Assembly: GCA_039111635.1 (NCBI GenBank)
Contig: JBCAQO010000006.1
Span: 992,001-1,056,000, forward strand
Reading direction: 5' to 3'
Length of the DNA stretch: 64,000 bases
Source: Heterobasidion occidentale
Taxonomy: Eukaryota; Basidiomycota; Agaricomycetes; Russulales; Bondarzewiaceae
Part shown: positions 1 through 11,004 of the stretch, piece by piece
Numbering within the stretch: the first letter of the stretch is position 1
How the letters are laid out: each line of letters opens with the position of its first letter
The notes under the pieces: generated by a model
The model's input: only the letters and a program-made list of their open reading frames with translations
Databases searched by the model: none
What the model was told of the DNA's origin: nothing
Made by a program: the position numbers and the translations under genes

Positions 1-11
1 TCTGTGCATAG

Positions 12-878
12 GCTGCGCAAGCGGCTTTCTCGCAGGATGTAGGCGCTGGGTACGCCAAGCCGATTACATCGCACACACCTACACCCAGCGTAGCATCATC
101 GAGTCGGAAGCCAGTCCCAAGAGCAGGAGGCGTATTCGCTGACTACTCGACGGCAGAGTCACTCGGTTATACAGACCCAGACCTTGAACGCGCGCTCGCC
201 GAGGCGGGACGGCGGCAGCAGCAGGGGTTCGTGGGGGAGTGGCAGATTATCCAGAATACGACACCACCAATACCGGCTCATCTCGGGGAGCAGCCAGCTG
301 AGGACATGAAGCCGGGGGCGGAGCCAGCAGAGGGAAGCAATAAACGCCCGGCAGAGGAGCCGTTGGACGAAGAGGATGAGCACCGGTGGAAGTTGAGGAA
401 GAAGACGGTGAGTGTGGGGTTAGGAGAAATATATGACCCAGGTATCATCGCGATCAAGGTCAAGCCAAAGAAAGAGGAGCCCAAAGACGATTCGGGCGTA
501 TTGCGAGGCAAGGGAGCCTTGGGCGGCGATGCAATTGGTATCAAGGCGGGGACAGGAGAGACCGGCCCAAAGGCCAGTGCGATGCCTAGGTGGACATCCG
601 TAAAGTGGAAGAAGACAGGTGTTGCTGAGGCCGATGGTGACGCTGGGGTACCTTCTGCCTCTGAAGAGAATGCGGTTCCAGACTCTGATAATTCTCCGGA
701 TTCAGAGACAGCTGATGCTAATGGTGAGGCAAAGGAGGAGCCTAACGAGGGCGCGCTCGAACCTTTGGTCAAAGAGGAGAGTGTAACAGCAGCATCTACT
801 GCACGTGGGGGCAACTTGTTCAAAAAACGCAGAATACCCATCGCGGCTGGTGCTGGACGACGAGGAAGGACTTTTTGA
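12..878 (+). CDS. WBP4-like splicing factor, C-terminal part (5' end outside the window)
   Basis: One open exon runs from an apparent 3' splice site (CATAG ending at base 11) to the stop at 878, about 288 codons. The upstream exons, which would carry the U1-type zinc finger of this family, are missing. The protein is acidic and Lys/Glu-rich. It has a segment KLRKKTVSVGLGEIYDPG and ends LFKKRRIPIAAGAGRRGRTF. A basic FKKR tail followed by an Arg-rich end is what WW-domain-binding protein 4 homologues show. If correct, it is a spliceosome-associated factor acting in the nucleus. No WW domain is visible in this part. It converges on CPA1 across 296 bases. Family assignment rests on the tail and the YDPG segment only and is moderate. 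Confidence 0.5.
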   Translation, partial: AAQAAFSQDVGAGYAKPITSHTPTPSVASSSRKPVPRAGGVFADYSTAESLGYTDPDLERALAEAGRRQQQGFVGEWQIIQNTTPPIPAHLGEQPAEDMKPGAEPAEGSNKRPAEEPLDEEDEHRWKLRKKTVSVGLGEIYDPGIIAIKVKPKKEEPKDDSGVLRGKGALGGDAIGIKAGTGETGPKASAMPRWTSVKWKKTGVAEADGDAGVPSASEENAVPDSDNSPDSETADANGEAKEEPNEGALEPLVKEESVTAASTARGGNLFKKRRIPIAAGAGRRGRTF

Positions 879-1174
879 GGGACATTGCTCACATCGTTTT
901 GTATGTCATATTGTAACGATAATCGACGGTGCTTCATACGCGCACGAAATGGATTGGACACCGGTAATGCTTCCCTTCCGCCCAACATTCTCAAATATAC
1001 ATATGCCTTGCTTCCCAGTGTTACGCACAATCGAGAGGATCTGTTGCGATGCTTCCATTCCACCAGATTCGCTGAAAACAGAAACAGAACGGTCCAGAAA
1101 ATTTAAGCGTATAATACAATGTTATCAAACAAGACAGATCATAAAAGAAAGTATAATCCATCACACATCACACC

Positions 1175-2666
1175 TCAAGCAGTGGCAGCAATTGGCCGAG
1201 GCATAGAGGCCTGTCGCAAACCTGGTACTTCCGTCGCGGCGTCCATGGTATTATTGATGTCAAGCCCCACTTGAAGCTTTACAGCGCGACACTCAGCCAC
1301 GAAGTCCGTGAACATCTGCACACAGGGATCGTATAAGCCAAGATCAACGGGAAGTATACGACTTCGTACCTCGATGGTGTCGAGTGGTCCGCCGGCACTC
1401 TCCGGGTGGAACTGCACGCCCCAAACGCGCTTCCCAGATTCTGCAGTCGACTTGATTCCTTCGACAGACGAATCGTTGCAGTTAATGAAGAACGGCTCCC
1501 AGCCCTGTGGGAAAGGATCTTGAAGTTTCAGAGCATACTGGTGATTTTGACTGAATTCGACGTCAGAGCTTGTCACGATAGATGTGAAAAAGGAGGGTGA
1601 GGCGCACCTGGTCACATAGACGCGTCCAGCCTTGATAGATCCGGACGAAGCCAATGCCAATACGGGCTGATTGTGCCCACGATTTCCGAACGTCATCCGG
1701 TAGGCATCGAGCCCCGCAGCCATACCGATGATCTGGTGACCCATGCAGATGCCAAAGATCGGTTTGGTCCACTCAGCCAGCGTCTGTCGCAACTTCAACG
1801 CGGCGTCCCAGCACTGCTGCGGGTCGCCTGGTCCATTCGACAAAAACAGCCCATCGAACTGGTCCCGGACGCTGTTGAAATCGAAGTTCCACGGCATGAC
1901 TGTGACAGCAGCGCCACGACGGACGAGCGAGCGCAGGATGTTGGCCTTCGCGCCAAAGTCGAGAACAGCGATCTTGACGTCGCCGGTGGGGTTAAGTACG
2001 TAAGGCTCCTTGGTGGACACCTGGTCGACGAGGTTCTCCTGGCTCGGATCCCAGTACTCGTGCTCAGCAGGCGCCGGCTTCGATGCATCGGCACCGACAG
2101 CAAGACGTCCAAGAGTGGTACCTTGATCACGGAGAAGTGTCGTGATGGCGCGAGTATCCACGCCCGTGATGCCTGGGATGTTGTAGCGATTGCACCACGA
2201 TGCGATGGATTCAACGGCGAGATAGTGGGAATATTTTTCTGCTACGTCCGCGACGACAACGCCGGCACACTGGATCCCTTGGGATTCAAGGACAACACCA
2301 ACATCTTGTGCGTCCATGGGAGCCTTATTGCTCGGTACACCGTAATTGCCAATGAGAGGGGTGGTGAAAACAAGAATTTGGCCGCGATATGACGGGTCTG
2401 TCATCGATTCTGTGTCTGGAGATGGGCGCGGGTCAGCTGCTGTTCGAAGAGACTTCATGAGAAGCGAAATGCGACGTACACGACGTAATAGAGGTGGAGA
2501 AAACAGTCTCGCCATAAATACTTCGAGGGGCCCCAAAAGACCGCCCAGAGAATGACTGGCCAGTCTTAAGATGCAGCACAGCGGGCGATGTCGATGGGAC
2601 CGAGCTGGCATGGGTTGCAAAGCCCCTATAGATACGAGGAAGACGGAGGAGAGGTCGAGAAAACAT
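1175..2666 (-). CDS. CPA1: Carbamoyl-phosphate synthase, arginine-specific, small (glutaminase) subunit
   Basis: Exons 2666-2480, 2415-1608 and 1550-1175 give 456 aa. The start at 2666 gives an Arg-rich, mitochondrial-type leader (MFSRPLLRLPRIYRGFATHA). Intron 1 (GTACGT...CCAG) joins FSTSITSYTESMTDPSYRG, matching the family. Intron 2 is 57 nt, in frame and stop-free, and removing it restores RVYVTSQNHQYALKL. The class I glutamine amidotransferase domain is complete: nucleophile Cys in GICMGHQ, oxyanion FLSNGPGDP, and catalytic His/Glu in FHPESAGG. The enzyme releases ammonia from glutamine for the large subunit to make carbamoyl phosphate for arginine synthesis. Fungal CPA1 genes are often controlled by an upstream arginine attenuator peptide. 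Short uORFs lie upstream here but do not clearly match it. Confidence 0.95.
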
Positions 2667-3230
2667 TGTGGTGCTTGATTTAATGAACTGGCAAGGAGAA
2701 AACGAGGTCGCTGAGATAGCTAGGAGAAGAGAAGAGTGAAGGGGAGGACTGTGAGCAACGTATCCTCACACATATCAAAAATCAAGATGGACATACTCGT
2801 CGCGAGTGAGCTTGTTGAACATGAACGGGTGGGGATTACCCAGGTCAACGATGAGGTGGTAGTTCGAGGAAAAGAAAAATGAGTCAAATTTCACTGATAA
2901 ACGGCGAGTCTTCTTACGTCTCACACGTGACCATTAACGACCATTATATTTGTAAGCAAACTCGAACCGAAGCTCAGACTAGGCCGATCCTGTCGGCCCC
3001 ACAATCTAGGTCAACCACATCCTCCAAGAGGACGAAGCCACCTGAATAAAATCAAACAGCGCAATGTCTGTTCTGGATCGGTCAAGATGCGATTCCATCT
3101 GTCCATGCAAAGAAATTCAGAAATACACAGAGCGGCGCAAATTATGCCATTAGATTATTCCACCCTCTATCCTGCTGAGTGCTGGTCCCAAGGCATCCAT
3201 TCTCACCGTAAAGTAGACGGTTACAGCCCT
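2667..3230. other. Intergenic stretch, CPA1 promoter and leader
   Basis: This lies between the CPA1 start and the 3' end of the TED1-like gene, both on the minus strand. No supported gene. Short minus-strand ATG reading frames at 2944-2921, 2934-2914 and 2822-2775 could be upstream ORFs of CPA1 if transcribed. Confidence 0.5.
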
Positions 3231-5090
3231 TCACCAAAAAACCACAAGCGAGATCAGTACGTAGAGCCCCACTGGCGGCCACGCGGCGCCTAGAAAGTCA
3301 GAGCCGAAGCGCCCCATAAAGCCCTTCGGCCGCTGCTGCTGTCCGGATTTCCAAAACCGCGGGAGCCCCCACGGTCCTCGTGTGCCCCGGCGCTGTAGTG
3401 CGGAGAAAGAAGACGACTTCGATGCAGAGCCTGGTACAGGGAGGCCGTGATCCTCAACGTCCACGTCAGACAGCTCATATTGCTCCGCATGTGCATGCCG
3501 ACGAGACGGTGCCATGAAACCACCCGAAGGGAAATGTGTGGCACTGTGGGGAACGATCACGCACAGCGTGAAGAAGAAGAGAGGAAGGTACATCCAGATG
3601 TATATGCTCAGCTGGTTCGGAAGGAAGCACGGGCGGTCGGCAAACGTTGAGAGGGGTGCGTAGGCGGGATCACCTTGCTGTGAGTAAGGGGGGCCCGAGG
3701 GGGAAAGCGAGAGGAGATGAAAGCCTGGGCGGGCGATACCCATGGCCATAGAAAATGATTTGACGGACACCTCGCGCACCTCCGTAGGCGTGATCGGCGA
3801 GTCGTCTTCGATGCGAAGTCTATGCGTGTATTCGCAATAATCGTGGTCGTCGCCGCTAAGAAATCATCACGAAACGGGGTTCAGTCAAGAGACCGTTGCC
3901 TCGTTCTTTCCTGAGGTGGATGCGCACCTGAATACGAGCGAGGGCCGGAAAGTTTCCAGAAGCATATTGGTGGTTGCCTGCGACAGCGTGTTTTCGTACC
4001 CGGCGCCTCGCCCAGCGCGGATCCAGCCTTTCTCACGTAGAGGCCCGCAGGAGGCGCCTTCAGGGCGAGAGAGCGGGATGTGTGAGAATAAAATCAACGG
4101 TTTTCGTGGCAGATCTGAATATTTTCGAGCTTAGCCTTTCCGCGATGCCTGAGAGCAGCAAAAAAAAGAAACGAGCGGAGAAAAATAGACGTACTCCCGC
4201 CAGAGTTCAGCGAGTTGATGAACTTGGCTTCTTTGAGTTCCTTAGGCAGCCATTGGTTACCCTCTTGACCCTGTTGTTTACGTACCCGATCTTCCTCGAC
4301 CAGAATGGGCGCGTCTATGAGCACGAGGGAATGATTTGCCAGCGAGACATGCTGATTCAACGGCCCAAAATTCGACATGTACCGTAAGCGCGCCATTTTT
4401 GTATTGTCTGCTGGAGCGCCGATTCTGTTCGGAGAAATCAGTCAAATCAAAAAGACGTGAAGGATCAGCAGGCGAACCCGACATCGTGATTGCCCGGCAA
4501 ATAATAGATAGGAGCCGTTGATATCGGGGAGAATATATTATAGAAACGATGGAGGTAAGCGTTATATCTACTCATTTGCATAATGAGGCCACAAAAGTAT
4601 GAGTAATAATGATGCGGTATGATGGGAAATTATATGGTAGACGCACTCGTTGGGGGACAAGTCATCCCGGCCGTTGTCCATCATGTCTCCGAGGAATATA
4701 ACCGCGTCCGGACGCGTCGCCTTGGCGGCTCGCCAGGACTTTCTCAGGTTAAGGTCGACGATGTATTGGCTGAGAGACATGAGCCAGGGATTGCGGCCAG
4801 GATACGAACCGTGATTGAGGACTTGCGGATCCGCAACAATAAGGATGCGTTGGGACCGCACACCCTAGATGATGCACATCTTCCTTCCGCGTTCAGACAT
4901 TTTCGAGCAAAGATGAAGAACGCACGGAGCGGTGAGCAGGCTCGGGCCATGTGCAGGTAGCAGTGCTGTAGTAGAAGATGCCTAACTCACACCAGAGCAC
5001 TACGAGGACCCATATCCATCGCACGAGCGATATCCGATTCGCGCGCGAGAGCAAGGACATCCACACCCAGTGAATTGGTGCTGGGGGCAT
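3231..5090 (-). CDS. TED1: TED1/CDC1/PGAP5-family ER metallophosphoesterase
   Basis: Six exons (5090-4926, 4864-4647, 4567-4478, 4424-4195, 4114-3928, 3855-3231) give 504 aa, and all phases close. An N-terminal membrane segment (WIWVLVVLWCELGIFYY) precedes the phosphoesterase domain. Metal-binding motifs occur in order: ADPQV, GDMMDNGR, GNHDVG, SHIPLSRPEG and SGDDHDYCEY. Two hydrophobic segments follow (IYIWMYLPLFFFTLCVIV and GLYVLISLVVFW at the very C-terminus). In this family the ER-lumenal enzyme removes ethanolamine phosphate from mannose of GPI anchors after attachment, which licenses ER exit. CDC1 and TED1 are close paralogues and I cannot separate them by eye. The weakest splice is the GTTCGC donor at 4477; the joined product GNHDVGIGAPADNTKMARLRY is family-like. 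It is divergent from ERG8. Confidence 0.9.
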
Positions 5091-5992
5091 CTCAAAGATC
5101 CGCGACCTTGCGTGGCAGCTCCCTGCGAGTATGTGTCGCAGTATCTGGTAGCACGAGCCTCTGAAGCAGGCGTACAAAAATGCCTTGGATGATGAAATCT
5201 GTGAATGCGGGTAATTTGCGTTTGTATGAAGGAACTGCAGGAGAGACGGAGAGACGGAAGAAGACTGCGGGAGCTAAAGCGGCACACACGGCAGCGACCA
5301 TTAATTACGTCAGGTCGACGATGCTATCCACCAGCCACGCTCGAGAAATTCGTGACAGATTAAGATTGTCAATACTTTTTCTCAAGTCTTTCCTCCGGAA
5401 CAGGGGACTTAAATTCACGAAGTCTAGTGATGTGCGGCCATAGCCTTGTATACTATAACCGCCTTGTCGTTCTTTTTGGGCTTAATACGATTTTGCGAGC
5501 AGCCGCAGGGGCTTGATCGTATTCATTGCAAGACCGGAGCGCACATATAATAACAAGCCGATGTTGAGCCCAATCAGAAGGATTGGCCGCGCATTCCGCG
5601 GAACTTACGAGTGGACCTGACCGTCACCCGTCACCATCATTGGCGTCTATGTTGAAACTCGGACGTAGCAGCGGCAAAAAAATTGAACAGATAACGTGGA
5701 GGCAGCGTGATCGGGCTCCGTTGGTCAAATGGCGTTTCCGTGCTGTGCAGAAGACTACTCTAAAGGAAGGGAGAATGGAAGAGCAGTGAGGATGTGAGAC
5801 ATGGAGAGGGGAGGAGAAGAAAGTACATAAGTTGAAGGAGCTGAGTCAGCAGGACTACCTTGAAGGACGGGATATAAGCGAGCATGATAATCGGACAGCT
5901 CAGGCTGAGGGTCCCGCACAGGCCCTAGCTTTCATATTCTCCTCCTCCTCTAGCTTTCTTTCTTTCTTCACCTTCCTTTCTCCAGAACCACG
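5091..5992. promoter_or_regulatory. Divergent promoter region between TED1-like gene and ERG8
   Basis: No supported gene. Just before the ERG8 ATG, roughly 5936-5985, there is a strongly pyrimidine-rich (CTC/CTTT) tract, a common element directly upstream of start codons in basidiomycete genes. The remaining sequence shows nothing recognisable. Confidence 0.5.
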
Positions 5993-7992
5993 ATGGCCGC
6001 AACAGTCGTGTCTGCTCCAGGAAAAGTCCTGCTCGCCGGTGGTTACCTCGTCCTCGACCCCGCATACTCGGGGGTTGTGGTCTCTACTTCCTCCAGGTTC
6101 TACACTGCAATCACTCCAGGCGGCTTGCCTGGCCAGATCATCGTCCGATCGCCCCAGTTTTTGGACGCTACATGGTTGTACGACGTCCTACTTGTGCAGA
6201 AGGAGACCGTCAGCGTCGTGCAGTCCACCAAGTATGTCTTCTCTCACATGCCGCAGTCATAGGGTCTCAATGCTTCGTCCGAAGATCCCCCTCCGCGTCG
6301 AAGAATAAATTTGTCGAGTTAGCGCTCAAACACGCGTTAGCTCTTGCCCTTGACTTGAGGAGTCCTGCTGAGATCGAAGGCGCTCTCTCATCAGGCCTCG
6401 ACATCACCATTGTTGGGGATAACGACTTCTACTCTCAACAGGAACAGGTACACTTCATTTCATGCAATTTTGGAAAAAGCACGCCTGTGTTGACATCCCT
6501 CAACGACATGTATCTAGCTGAGAATCCGCAACCTCGAGCCCACCCTCGCTTCCCTTTCCTTGCTGCCACCTTTCCTCCCAACAAATGTCCACCTCTCTGA
6601 TGTATCCAAGACCGGACTTGGTTCCTCTGCCGCCCTCATAACCTCGCTCGTCTCCGCCCTTCTCGTCCACCTGGATGTCATTCCCTCATCTATCCTCTCT
6701 GGCTCCAACGAGGCTACAATAGGAGCAAAACGCCTTGCACACAACCTTGCGCAATTCGTGCATTGCCTAGCGCAAGGCAAAGTCGGCAGTGGGTTTGATG
6801 TCGCAGCTGCCGTGTTTGGTAGTCAACTCTACACACGATTCGATCCAGAAGTTATCCAGGGCTTGATGAATGACGACACAGTGAGATTCTTTCGCATTGC
6901 ACACTCTCTCACTGTCTATTCATCTGAGCCCGCTCAATTTTGTTCCCGAACACACGACACGTAGATATCACAACTCTTCCCCACTATCTCCCCGCAGAAC
7001 CCTGCATGGGACTACAGAGTCGAGCCTTTCCGCCTCCCGCCCTTTACCCGAATCCTCCTCGCCGACGTGCACGCCGGGAGCAATACGCCCCTACTCGTGG
7101 GACAGGTGCTAAAATGGCGCCAGAATAACAGCACGGCAGGTGCGCACCCCCTGTTCCTGTGCCCCGCCGTTGTGCCTGCGGAGCGCTCATATTTTCACAG
7201 CCCATTCTGTCTGGACCGCTCTTGACCAGCTGAACACGTCCTTAGCTCAGACGCTGGCTCGCCTATCTACGCTGCATGAGCAGGACTCGGAAGCGTATCT
7301 GGGCACGGTCAAGTACATTTCGAGCATGCAATCTGTTCAGGTGCGCGTCTACTGCATAGATAGCCGATGAGGTCTAATTTTGGAAACTGAAACACGAAAC
7401 ACGGAATCCAGTGGACCGCGGTCGCTAATGCTCAGCCACATCTAACAAGCTGCCTTGAAGCCTTCTACGAGGCGCATCTTCTCACTGAAGTCAGCCACCT
7501 CATTTGATGTTTCTTTGGCATGACACCTCTGACACTTGTACGGGCTTCCCTGCGTCGCCACCGTGTTTGCTGAACTAGCAAATACGCGTTAAAATGCGTG
7601 AAATGGGCACCCTCTCTGGCGTAGAGATCGAGCCGCACAACAAACAAAGCTCCTCGACGACAGCGTCTCGCTAGCAGGTGTCATCGGTGGCGGCGTTCCC
7701 GGTGGTAAGTAACATCTTCCCCCGACTTCCGCTTCCATTCACTTCTGGCCTTTGCGCTCCCGCAACTGATAGCCCAATCACATATCTAACAGCGGGCGGC
7801 TACGATGCGATATGGCTCCTCGTGTGCAACCCACCAGAAATGTTCGGCATGCGACCGTTGCAGCGCGTCGAGCACCTTTGGAGCTCCAACCCAAGTGTCA
7901 GCCCGCTTCTCGCAGAAGAAAGCATCGGGTCGGGCGTACGCGCCGAAGACATCAACGCCGTCCCGGGCCTCCGAGAGGTTATAGGGAAGTAA
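5993..7992 (+). CDS. ERG8: Phosphomevalonate kinase, with an apparent 1-nt deletion in exon 7
   Basis: Exons 5993-6231, 6285-6447, 6518-6880, 6998-7139, 7201-7340, 7412-7489, 7579-7704 and 7793-7992. It is a GHMP kinase making mevalonate 5-diphosphate for sterol and isoprenoid synthesis. Visible motifs: N-terminal VSAPGKVLLAGGYLVLDP, the ATP loop KTGLGSSAALITSLVSALL, KVGSGFDVAAAVFGSQ, and the C-terminal GGGVPGAGGYDAIWLLVCN. All phases fit except exon 7, which is 126 nt where 127 is needed. GVEIEP and the following AQQTKLLDDSVSLAGV are both clearly homologous but sit in different frames, with the break at 7633-7635. As written, translation stops about 16 codons later. The family is essential, so an assembly indel is the likely cause. 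About 483 aa if one base is supplied. The GTCAGC donor at 7490 is weak but keeps the frame. Confidence 0.93.
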
Positions 7993-8374
7993 TGTTCCTG
8001 CTGCATACGTACATACCCGGGCTGCTGCACCGTACTGACGAAACGAACATTCGCCCCGGCGATATACGTCTCGCTGTCACATCTCTTCCCCTCTGCCCTA
8101 TTATGCTTTAGCTTCAAGCTTCAAGCGTCATGCGTCGCGTTGTTTGATGACCATGGTTCACATTCTGATCTTGCTTGCTTGCTCGTCACTTCGCTGTTCT
8201 AGCCCTTGCGCGAGTCCGTATAGTCCATTCTCCAATGTCCTGTCTGCAATCCAGATGCTGTACGATACCGGTAGCTACGACTACCCTCTATTCTACCTAC
8301 ATAGATTTTCGGGCCCCCTTATCTCACCGTACCCGTCCCATACCATGCACTCCTGCCTGCCTGCCTCGTCTCGT
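7993..8374. other. Convergent intergenic region (ERG8 / AVT transporter)
   Basis: Shared 3' region of two convergent genes. No gene, RNA or repeat recognised. Confidence 0.5.
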
Positions 8375-10632
8375 CTACATGCAAATTTTAGCATTCCCTT
8401 CGGGCGTCCATACCTTGCCAAGCGCGAGGAACAGGGAAAGCAGCATCACGGTCACACCGAACGTGACACACGCGTACGCAGGTAGCCGCTCGCGAGTGTA
8501 CCATGGCCTGTGCGCATGCGCACAGGCGAGTTTGAGGTAACATGCTGCAGGGAAGATGAATGCAAGCGCCGTCGCGGAGACGCCGCCGATGATCTCTAGC
8601 ATGACGCCGAGGTCGCAGGTGACGAGGGCGACTGCGATGGCATTAGAACGAGCGCGGCAGACGATGGGGATAAGAACCTTACTGAACATAGACGCAAGAA
8701 GAATGGTGGTAGTGAAGAAGACGTGGCGCTGGATGCTAAATGTTTCATGCGAGAAAAAATACTGCTCGATCACCTAGTGAGAACCAAGTTAGACTGAACC
8801 TGTTTATCTCTCGTAAAAGGCGATATGGCACACCTCTCGACACACGAATAGCTCTAATGGGAGTGTAGTAAACATGTTGAGGCCGAAGCAGAACCGCGCC
8901 ACATTGATCAACTGTCAGTCTGTGGTTATCGATTCCAAGTCCACGGAGATATGTGTCAGTCACTGGGCGCCACCGTCGCATGAGCGTAGAATGGAATCTT
9001 GAAGACGTACCGGCGAAAAGTTGTTCAGGATGTTGCCCTGTGTTCTGTCCGTAAAGACCATGTAACCGCTGACGGCAATTATCGAGCACGCAACGAGAGA
9101 AATCGCCGTCGACACGTGCGTTACTTGGCAAATCGATCCAGGGTCGGTGTCCTCAGGCTTCCATAAATCAATAGCGTATTGTGGTGACACACAAATGCGA
9201 AGCTGATCACGCCTATTGCCTGGAAGATACCCGAGTCGATGAGCGAGAAGCGCCTTGCCGGGTCACCTTTGAGCTCAGGTGGCACGTGCGGCCCCTCGAA
9301 AATGACGGAGAAAACAATTATGAGCATCCCCACAAGCGCAAAGGCAGACGAAATAGAGAGCTTGTGGATGTCGCGATAGAGTGAGAGCGGATAGGAAACG
9401 CCAAGGGTACAAAGAGCAATTACGAACTGCCGGTTGGCGAAGATGGAAAGGACGGGTATAGTTGGAAGGGTGGGGAATATTGAGAGAATGACATGGGGTA
9501 TGGAGTCGCCTGCGACGCGCATAAGAATGACACGGGAAACACACTGGTAAGAGAATGTGTACGCACCGATGATGACACCAAACGCACACATTCCTGTCCT
9601 GCCTATCATTAAGCTTCCGGCACGTAACAGTGAACTAACTCACCTCCAAACGCGAACGCGAACTGAAAAAACGAGACTGCTGCGCGGCCGCTTGAGCCGA
9701 AGCAGTGATTCATGATGCCAATGTATGAATTTGCTCCGCTCATTTTAGCGTTCGTGACTATGAGCCGGATTGTCCAGTCCGTGACGGCACATAGCACGAT
9801 TAGAAGAAACATCCCAGTCCAGAAGCCCGCTTTGCTAATGGCATAGGGGAGGCCTACAGCATCACTGTCAACAAGAGCAAGAAAACCGCTGACGTATGCT
9901 GTGCACAAACGTACCAATTATACCTGCAGATGATGCAGGATCAACATGCATCGTTTACTTTTCAGTCCTACAAGGGCTCACCTGCCCCCAAGATAGAGTT
10001 CGCCATATTCGTGATCGAGTTGAACATACCGCCCCCCGAATGCTGCCTCAACGCAAGCTCTTCCAAGTCCACATCCCCTGCGATCATCCCCGACCCATCG
10101 CTGTTTGCCTCACCCATTGGTATTGAGCCTTCCAAGCTCCGCCGGGCAGCTGATGCATCCATCAGCCCTACAAGCAGCGGCATACTCTGGTCACGCCGAC
10201 GGTCGCCCACCCTCTGCTCAGAGTTAATTTGCGCGAGCGTGCCATCGTCGAGATCGTCCGGATCGAGCTCGTACTCTGTTCTCCCAACGCCAGCGAAGAT
10301 GCATGCTCTGAATCAGCGCCAAAGTCCATAAAGCCAGTCTAAGACGGAGGGTGGGCATTACGCAACATACCTGTTTCTCGACTGGCGTACGTCGAGCGGA
10401 GAGGTGGGCCTATGACTTGTACATTCTCCTGGAACCTGACGTGTCCATGCTCAGGCTTGTCCAACGGTACGGCCTGGTTCGGATCCAAAGCCGAGCTCTC
10501 TAGGAGCGCATCGTTGTTGATGGAGAACAGCACGTCGTTGTCATCATCGTGAGCGCTGTCCTGAGAGTTGTCCAGCAAGGGCTGGCTAGCCTCCCCGGCC
10601 ACGCGTCCGTTCTGCTGGCTGCGTCCGAGCAT
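8375..10632 (-). CDS. AVT/SLC38-type amino-acid transporter, with a 9-nt micro-exon and an apparent 1-nt deletion
   Basis: Exons 10632-10371, 10305-9982, 9923-9915, 9853-9644, 9593-9567, 9509-9011, 8911-8834, 8773-8683 and 8631-8375, about 585 aa once one base is restored. A long hydrophilic N-terminus (about 195 aa) precedes about 11 membrane segments. The signature NSILGAGIIGLPYAISKAGF forms only when the 9-nt exon is included. Later landmarks are QFAFAFGGMCAFGVIIGDSI, TDRTQGNILNNF, NVARFCFGLNMFTTLPLELF and LVTCDLGVMLEIIGGVSATA. Yeast homologues (AVT5-7) export neutral or acidic amino acids from the vacuole; the substrate here is unknown. The frame breaks at 9124-9126 between LDRFA(K) and VTHVSTAISL. 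The exon 2 acceptor (CAGAG at 10306) is the least certain junction. The last intron (51 nt) is in frame and stop-free. Confidence 0.9.
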
Positions 10633-11004
10633 AGCCTATGCAAGGATAATGTTTGGTGAGCGAGAGTTCACCTTGGACTCTCGTTGTCTTGTGAAAGGAT
10701 GGTGATTTTGTTAGCGCAGCCAGTTTGAAACGAGGACAGAGCCAGCTCGACAATGCAGTGTCGGCGCATCACCGAATCTTTCAAGTTCACACGTGACTGT
10801 CGCCCGACTCGCAACATCAACTCAAGAGAAGTCTCATCGTCAGTAGCCAATGTGCTCTCAAAACAGTCCGGACGATAGAGATGAGTAATGAGAGTGTGCA
10901 ATATACATTAAATAATAACCGTCATGTATGATCTATATCTGTGTCGACTTTACGCCCGCTACAATCAAGCGGCCCTACAAATGAAACACAAGAGCAAGCA
11001 TGAA
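10633..11004. promoter_or_regulatory. Promoter region of the AVT transporter gene
   Basis: This lies between the MDM38-like stop and the transporter start, both minus strand. No gene recognised. Confidence 0.4.

Noticed and set aside
2775..2822. 15-codon uORF called outright as the arginine attenuator peptide
   Set aside because: It lacks the conserved Trp and core residues of the known peptide, so it is only reported as a candidate.
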